In this document: positions 57,111-64,000 of the stretch, one piece after another | Layout: the number at the start of each line of letters is the position of its first letter | How positions within the stretch are numbered: the first letter of the stretch is position 1 | DNA from: Clavelina lepadiformis | Taxonomy: Eukaryota; Chordata; Ascidiacea; Aplousobranchia; Clavelinidae | Direction of reading: 5' to 3' | Assembly (NCBI RefSeq): GCF_947623445.1 | Contig: NC_135243.1 | Span: 23,630,479-23,694,478, forward strand | Length of the DNA stretch: 64,000 nt | Program-made: the position numbers and the translations under genes | Notes under the pieces: generated by a model | Seen by the model: the letters and a program-made list of their open reading frames with translations, nothing else | Told to the model about the DNA's origin: nothing | The model's database searches: none

Positions 57111-60100
57111 ATGTTTGTCGGTTTCATATTTTTTGTTCTTATTGGATTGCTGGGATCTGAAGTGGCTGCGCAGTCGTGTCCTCCTGAAGATGTTGAAATC
57201 ACCGCCGCAGGCGATGAGCCGGTGTTTGTTTTCAATTGCGATTCTTTCACCTTCAGTATAGAGAAAAAACTACCAGATACTTACGAATCCACGATTTCCT
57301 ACTCCACACCCCCTCCTGATGACGCGATGTGCAGGGTATAAAAATTTATGAAACAATTTTAGTTATTCTTGAAACGTTAAAAGCCAGTTAGTTTTGTATT
57401 TTTTGTTCAGTGAATATAAACAGTTTATAATAACTCCAGAAATGTCGTGGAGAAATGTAAAAAGCTGGGTTACGTACAAGCCCGCACCTTGATGTCATAA
57501 TAAAACAAACAAACAAATCTATTTGTTTACGTAGAAAGGTCTTTACTGATATATTTTTAACTACATTCAAAGTCTATATTCTCAATATTTCTTCTTCCTG
57601 ATTGTTGTAATAACAGAGGATATTTCAAAAAGAAATTTTTCAATGCCATAAACAACTTAGCATACATAAATTATATGACTGACGTATAATGCACTGATGT
57701 TTGTTTGCTTGAATCTGAACAATTTTTTTAACTTTTTGGACTAAGTGACCATTTCCTTATTGTTTGAAATGATTTTAGGTGTTCAATGGAAATTCGACGT
57801 CTGATCCACTTCTGGCAGTTATAACGAACAATATAATGTCTTCTGATTTGTTTCAAAATTCTAATTTCGCTTTCATCAGTTGCGATACTACAGCAATGTC
57901 AACTGTACTCTCAATCACAACGGGTGTGTATAAGTCTCAGTTTCAAATTAAGTACGGAAACAGTTAGATATTTTGAACCCAATTATAAAAAGCGTGGTAT
58001 TGTGTGAATGCGATCTTACTGTTAAAGAGACGGTTTGTTATTTTGAAAACGTCGCTTAACAACAATTGCGTCCAGTTTGCCGGGAAGAAAATATCAAAGT
58101 AAGTAAACGGTAAGCTTACGTTTTGTGTCTATGGACAGATTAACGAGAGCACTTCCCAGTGTTATTGCTGGCGTGTTAGCTGGATTTTACAAACTTCCCG
58201 TTTCGTGCTTTTTAAGTTTTACTCGATTTCACTCTTTAAGTTTTCACTTTTTTTCCTTTCTGGTTCTAATTGTCAGTTGACAACTGCCGTGAACTGGATG
58301 ATGTCTATGTACTGGTTGTTCGATCCAAAAACTTTATTTTTGAAGAGCTTCACTTTCGAAACTGCACATTTTACAAACTACAATCGTCTTATAGAGCTAC
58401 AATGATCTTACAGCATGTTTTTTGCAATTTACTGTTTAGTGCTGTCACCGACAGAGCAACCGACGGAGCAACCGACGGAGCAACCGACGGAGCAACCGAC
58501 AGAGCCGACGATACTGCCAGAAGTCATTTGCAGCGACAATGGGGAAGTCAGTATCAGGTAATTAGCACTAGCTTTGCAAATTGCTTGAAAACCCATTATA
58601 TTTGATAAACCAACATAAAAGCGCTGATTATGACGTAATAATCGTGCTACACAAGCTCTTTCTTTAGTTTATCAGAAGCCAGTGTGAACAGCGTTTGTGC
58701 AAATGATGACGGTTACCTCATAATCGGCTCGGAAGTCGATGTGGACTCAGCTGACCCCGAGTGCGTGGCAAATGCGAGTGAACCAAATTTCAATCTTGAT
58801 ATTTCCACCTGCTCCATATTAGAAGTATTTACCGATTCATTAAAGTCTTTGCAAACTGCATTTTTCACCAATCGCTAACACCAATACTGAATTACCTGTC
58901 GTGACGTAATACTTAGGCCACAGACGACGTCATCAAAGCACATTTCACTCTGCGATGTCTTCCTAAATTGAACGAGTCTGCACCGATCCAGCGCTACACT
59001 AGTAATTGCTACAACCTGACGTGCGAGTACAACAGGACAGAATTGCTTGAAGCTGGAGCGATTGTTCCCGAGATCAAGTGAGTATTCGACGTCTGTTGCA
59101 ACATGTTGACGCTCGTTGCATTGATCAACCTTAACAGGAAAGTGGCGCTGGATTCTGTTGAACAAGAAGGAAGATTCGGAGTTGAAATTTACTTCTCTAA
59201 TCAATCTTATTCTGATAAACTGGATGCGGGTGCTGTGGTCGAGGTTCCGGATCTCGTCTACACAAAGGTGGAACTGACTACACCTGATGAAGCTCTGCAT
59301 GTTCAGGTTTGAAACGATGTGCGCCAAAATTACTGGCACTTATTTTCCGTGAGATGCTGCCATCGATGATGACGTCATTTTATGACAACAATTTTGATTC
59401 AGTTAAAAGAATGTTGGGCGACACCAAGTGAAGACCCTGATGACGAGGAAACAAGATATGACATCATTAAGGACAGGTGACCTGGTTATCACGCAATAAT
59501 GATGCTTGTTACATGTTAACCATTTTTTTTATTTAAAAGTTGTCCAGCTGATAACCCATTTGAATCTGATGACGCAATCGAAATTGACCGGAACTACCTG
59601 GACCAATATGCGGGTTTCAATTTCAAGTCCTTTGTGTGGTCAGAGAACGAAGAGGGAGCGATCTATGTTTACTGCCGCGTCACCATATGTCACGAGGATG
59701 CTGACTCTACATGTCCCATGGCGGTGAGTAGTGGTCATTCCTGATGATGGATCTTTGAAATGTGTTTTACTTTTATTTGTAAGTTCCTAAACCAAATTGT
59801 GTTCATTTATGAAGTTTTTAATTTTCATGTCACAATCAGCCAAGCTGTGCCAAGAAGAGGAAACGTGACGTGTCATCATCTGATTCGCTCCTTGTTGCAT
59901 CCGGACCCATCTTCATCAGCAAGAGCAAGAAGAAGAGTTGTGAAGAGGTAACATCTCACGTGACGTATTTGACTTGTGCGACATATTTCAGGAAGATTTT
60001 CAACTTATCTTTGTTACTTTTTGCAGTCAAACGGTGGCTGTAGTGACGTGTGTGAAATGCGAAACGATGACGTCATATGCATGTGTTATGACGACAGATT

Positions 60101-60332
60101 TCTTGTGGAAGATGGAAAGACGTGTCAAGGTAAAATGAAAACGATTTTACGTTTCTTTGTCATCATACTGACGTCATTTATCATGTCAGGTGTGGAGAAG
60201 TACGAAGTTGTAGCCGTGGGTGACGATCGGACATTCTTGGTTTACGTCATCGCTGCTGTCGTCATCGTGATTGGATGCTTGTTTGTGTGGAGCAAGAAAG
60301 ATGGGAAGAACAAGATGGCTTCCAACGCCTAA
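57111..60332 (+). CDS. ZP-domain type I membrane protein with a C-terminal EGF module
   Basis: About 565 residues in twelve exons: 57,111-57,335, 57,779-57,923, 58,277-about 58,410, about 58,455-58,557, 58,668-58,824, 58,917-59,077, 59,138-59,306, 59,403-59,476, 59,540-59,723, 59,840-59,947, 60,027-60,129 and 60,190-60,332. The ATG at 57,111 opens a hydrophobic signal peptide (MFVGFIFFVLIGLL). A Cys-containing N-terminal region of unknown family follows, then a PTEQ repeat. The ZP domain begins at VICSDNGEVSI and shows ECWATPSEDPDDE, SCPADNPF and YVYCRVTICHED, which are typical of ZP-C. A furin-like KKRKRDV ends it. Next come an EGF-like module (GGCSDVCEMR), a membrane span (FLVYVIAAVVIVIG) and a short basic tail. 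ZP domains polymerise into extracellular matrices; in ascidians such proteins occur in the egg vitelline coat, but I cannot assign tissue. The exon 3/4 junction is unresolved: no standard donor fits the needed phase. Confidence 0.88.
58452..58508 (+). repeat. 12-base tandem repeat coding PTEQ
   Basis: Four full units of ACGGAGCAACCG or near copies and a partial fifth encode a Pro-Thr-Glu-Gln linker between the N-terminal region and the ZP domain. Another frame is also open through it (TDGA), but only the PTEQ frame splices on without a stop. Confidence 0.88.
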
Positions 60333-63129
60333 TTTGAAAAAGATGAAACAAACTAGGACCTTGTTGTATTGTTGTGTGTCTTAGAAAGAAAAATTGTTTT
60401 ACTCAGTGAAGTTTCCAACTGTTTTTAGTTTTTCTCAATCGAAGCACTTCCTGACTTATTTTGGTGTATAGAAAATATTCATGTTTATTGCGTCATACAA
60501 AACAATGTCTGTTACGTAATAATTTGAATCGTAATAGTAACTAGTAAGCGACATCTAGCATTTATTAAACTTTTACGTTTTAACACAACTTAAGCATTGT
60601 TACGTGACAACCTTTGAACCCGACTTCCTGTCCGTATAAATTCCTGTGCTTAGTTTTGAATCCTGCTTTTGTCGTTAACTCTTAACTAACGTAAGAAATT
60701 TTCAGACTCGTGGTCGTAGCTCAATAAACGTCACTAAATGCTCATTGACTCTGTGCCTTGTACTGCATGTATTTGTCATTGATTACGTCATTATTATATT
60801 GATTATTGATTTATAATTGTCATTGAATAGATGTGAAGGTGTTTGGTTGGATAAAGAACATTGCTTGTATTTATTAATCGTACAATGTCACATTATAATA
60901 CAATATGTAAATATGAAAACTACTTAACATCTGGACTTTCCCTGGAAACTAGGTTTGTGGAAAACACAATGGGTTTTGTTGGAGCAAAATGTGAATATCT
61001 TTAAAATTATATCTTTATACTCCACTCAATTACCCCACGCATAAGTATACTGCACGACACTACTCTATGACAATATCGACATTATGACGTAAACATTATA
61101 AACGTTGGTACATAGCTTCGGTTTACTATCGTCAATGAGTTTAGTTCGAGTAAGTTTCAAAGTATGATGACAGTTACGGCGTAATTCAAATTATGATGAC
61201 AGCAATAATTACGTTTTAAATCGAACAAACACAGACTTTACCTCTCTCATCCTTGCACAAAGTCACTTGTTGGTCTTCCCAATCAGACCTTCCCATTCCT
61301 ACTACGCTTGAAGCTCACAATTTGGCTGATTGGTCCAGTAGTTGCGCTGCAAGAAACTCTTTGTTGGTTTTAGTCGCGCATGTGTTGGCGGGTGCTGGCG
61401 AGAGTCAAGAGATCATCCGACGGCTGTCTTCTTGAAGCGGAGCCAGCAAAGAAACGGAACCAGCAAAGAAGCGGAACCAGCAAAGAAGCGGAGCCAGCAA
61501 AGAAGCGGAAGCAGCCGATATTGGTTGATCTGAGGTATCCCGTAGCCAAACGGTGACTATCATTAAGCACAGGATCAAATATTTTATTGTGTGTGTTGAT
61601 ATTTCCAAACCGCATGGGCGTTCTTTGCAGTTAAACATAGGAGAGAACAAGTGCATCAGTTCGGGGTACTCAGAAGGATGAGAGTCGGTAGAAGCTTTGT
61701 TAGAATTCGTGGCCAAAAGCAGGCTTTGACAGTGGCACCACGTGAACTTTCGTAACACGCCACCACATTACCTACACTTCACTATATTAACTCGGTCACG
61801 CTGAACATTTAATTGTAAGTTGAAAGACCTTAGTTATCCATCGATTTTGTGACCAAAATCTGTCGTCTGCCCGAAGCCCAGTAGGTGCGTTTTCACGTTT
61901 TGTCGCCGCGTTTCGATCTCCAAGTCGGGCACCTTCGTTTCCACCTTTGCGCTGCGGTCACTTATTTTGCTGCAAGTGGTTGGGTTTGAATGTAAGCCTT
62001 TGAGTTCAGGTCAGGTGGGTATAGACGCAAATCAGTGACAATAACCCAGTTTATAGTTTATCTCTGATATGACTTAATATTAAATTGTTTTTGCAAATTT
62101 GATGAATCAAATCACCTGAAAAATGCGCGGTAAATTAAAGCAGAAAGTGTTATTTGAGACGCCTATCCTGCAGATTTATTTACCATCGGTGTTCCTTTAA
62201 AATATCTCAGATTTTCACAAAAAATTACTTGACCAAGAGAATGCTATTGATCTCCGCCCGTGGTCGTTTACGAGTAGTTTTACCTCAAATTTAAAAAGAC
62301 TTTGAATGGTCAAAACTGAACAACAAGAACGACGCGACATAGTCTACTGGTGCTTATGTCATTCATGACGCTGGGTAGAATCCAAAGAAAAATGGTGGAT
62401 CCGTGGACAGTGCTTGTGTGATGCTTTGAAACTGGTTGTTGGTTTAACTGTTATTGTCCCAAAATCGTAGCCGCTAAGCCTTATGGTGTGATATATTAAT
62501 TTTTATCCTTGGACTGAGAAAACTCGGAAACACGCAAGTTTTTATTTTGTGTTTTAATGTTTTAAATCGTGTATTGCTCGAATTTAGAGCCGTTCAATAC
62601 AACATACACACTGGAAAGGATTTCTTTAACGATAGGTGTGTAAATACATTTTCATAGAGCTTTAATATCTAAGGCAGCTATAAGCTGTGATGTTCTCAAC
62701 AATGGAACGATGTTTGTTAAAGAAAGTACCAACAATATTGTCGTTTTAAAGCCCGGTTAATACACATCGCTATAGTGTGCCCGTAATATTTTCAATTCGC
62801 GTCATAATAGAACACGATCTCGATTTCGATCTGAATAAATCGCGATAGCGTCAAAAACGCGATTTCTCATTGCGGGATTTCTTTTGTTGAAGAACTCACA
62901 TGGACAAAAGAATTTATGAGCTATGGTGAGTTAAAGCGAAGAAGTTTTTATTTGATTACTCAGTGAGTCGTTGGCCCAAGCACATAGCACCGGACGCTCA
63001 GCAGCAGTTGGTGCATATTTGAGTGAAAATAGTTTACAAAAGTTAGGCCAAAAAGCACAAAAGTTAGGCCTGCTTATATAAAGAGTGATATTGTTGTGAA
63101 AGTGGATATTTCCTAATTATGACGCGACA
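60333..63129. other. 3' flank of the ZP gene and gene-poor spacer
   Basis: A 17-base tandem repeat (GCGGAACCAGCAAAGAA type, about 4.5 units) lies at 61,437-61,513. Its period is not a multiple of three, so a coding role is unlikely. No other gene or element is supported. Confidence 0.55.
60723..60728 (+). terminator. Candidate poly(A) signal for the ZP gene
   Basis: AATAAA 390 bases after the stop; it is the first canonical hexamer I find downstream. Confidence 0.4.
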
Positions 63130-63481
63130 ATGAAAACGACAAGAAGCTTGTCTGACGCAATCAAACCATCTTTTCATCACAATGAAGCATTACCGCCATT
63201 GATGTGAGTTTTTATTGCTTGTAATCTTCTGAGTGTGACGTAACAAATTTAAAGCAACTTGTTCAAACAGCAGTAAAGTGCTTCCAAGTAATAAGTCCTA
63301 ATAAGGATCGGAAATACGTCACAATAAAAAATACCCCTCCAATCCAGCAAAAGTGACCTGATAAGAAAAAGATTCTCTGGACCCGCTGCTGCAAGTTACG
63401 TCGGTGATGACGTCAGAACAGACTTTGGGATGTATGACGTCAGTAAGAGATCGAGATCTGTTCAGCTGGTGTCGCAAAGAG
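63130..63481 (+). CDS. Possible 5' exons of an unrecognised gene running off the window
   Basis: An ATG at 63,130 begins a 74-base exon ending at 63,203 before GTGAGT. It joins in phase to an exon at 63,372-63,481 (acceptor GAAAAAG, donor GTTAGT). The predicted start MKTTRSLSDAIKPSF and the later FSGPAAASYVGDDVRTDFG have ordinary protein composition but match no family I know. The two-exon frame agreement is the only support; later exons would lie beyond the window. Confidence 0.35.
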
Positions 63482-64000
63482 GTTAGTGATTATAAGATAT
63501 CTATGAAGTGTCGCACAGCGATACATCATCGTTGGAAAGTTAGGAGGTGTTCTGACGTAAATCTAACTTCCCGTTTTCATGTGTGAGTTTGTCTGGTTCA
63601 TGGACGGTCGGAGATGTAATAACCAATCGTTCGCTCTCGTCCATATCTACACTTGTCATTTTTATACAAAGTAAACCAATGCGAGTGTTTATATGCACGT
63701 TAATATAACTTACAGTGCTGAGATCTTCTAACCTCTAATAATTGGCCGTGTTGTCGGCTGTAGCTATATAAAGTGATTAATTGATTATGTTGCACATATG
63801 CTGTATAAAGAGAACCAAAGGTTTATGGTTTTAGTCTCTAGGTTCGCAACTGTTCATACTTACAGCTAAACACTACGGCGTCACAATAACTCATATTATG
63901 ACGATGTTTGGCCGTCACAGATTACTACCAACTACGTAAGCAGAGGTCAATGAGTTCAGTGCTGAATTCATGTTTGCTTGAAACACCACTTGAGCGCTTG
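63482..64000. other. Right edge, no supported feature
   Basis: AT-rich sequence with some TCACAATAA and TTATGACG words; it may be the intron of the preceding candidate gene. Confidence 0.4.

Noticed and set aside
61437-61513. 17-base tandem repeat as a coding repeat
   Set aside because: The period breaks frame and the surrounding frames are short.

Overview
The window looks like ascidian tunicate DNA (Ciona or a relative). The evidence is compact genes with many short exons, introns often of 50-400 bases, AT-rich spacers, and deuterostome-type orthologues (CCDC40, SEC14L1, a RHBDL-type rhomboid) beside invertebrate-looking mosaic receptors and a ZP-domain protein. No species can be fixed from the sequence alone. 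All exon coordinates below were read by eye from frame, GT/AG sites and phase.

Left part (1-25,934). A minus-strand receptor gene occupies 16,208-25,934. It reads from a signal peptide and a fibronectin-type-I-like module through three YWTD propeller-EGF units, a Thr-rich linker, HYR, HYR, Sushi and a GCC2/GCC3 Cys module, then a membrane span and a long Pro/Arg-rich tail ending in a PPxY motif. Its 3' third is duplicated at 11-3,694, where the copy stops abruptly inside the second HYR exon and so lacks everything upstream. Between the copies lie an EF-hand rhomboid protease (4,695-7,539, minus) and a decayed IAP gene with two BIR halves, a UBA-like segment and a RING (8,603-12,752, minus). 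The IAP gene sits in nested inverted repeats (7,628-8,470 against 10,380-14,906) that look like a collapsed palindromic duplication. Two TTAA-flanked MITEs lie in or beside it.

Middle (26,000-46,000). The LRP-like gene and CCDC40 are divergent, separated by a repeat-rich 3 kb with two hAT-type MITEs. CCDC40 (28,886-35,700, plus; 20 exons, 968 codons) is an axonemal coiled-coil ruler protein. It faces SEC14L1 (36,203-45,900, minus; 19 exons, 712 codons) tail to tail, with about 500 bases between stop codons. Short MITEs sit in introns of both.

Right (46,000-64,000). A long gene-poor stretch holds a hAT MITE with a perfect 8-base target duplication and three copies of a local repeat. A ZP-domain membrane protein follows (57,111-60,332, plus) with an EGF module after the furin-like site. 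A possible first two exons of another gene lie at 63,130-63,481.

A window-wide oddity is the great excess of the palindrome TGACGTCA, mostly in introns and close flanks of the dense genes, and its near absence from several long spacers. The strongest candidates for something undescribed are the receptor architecture with its truncated tandem copy and fast-changing tail, the palindrome around the IAP gene, and the TGACGTCA excess.
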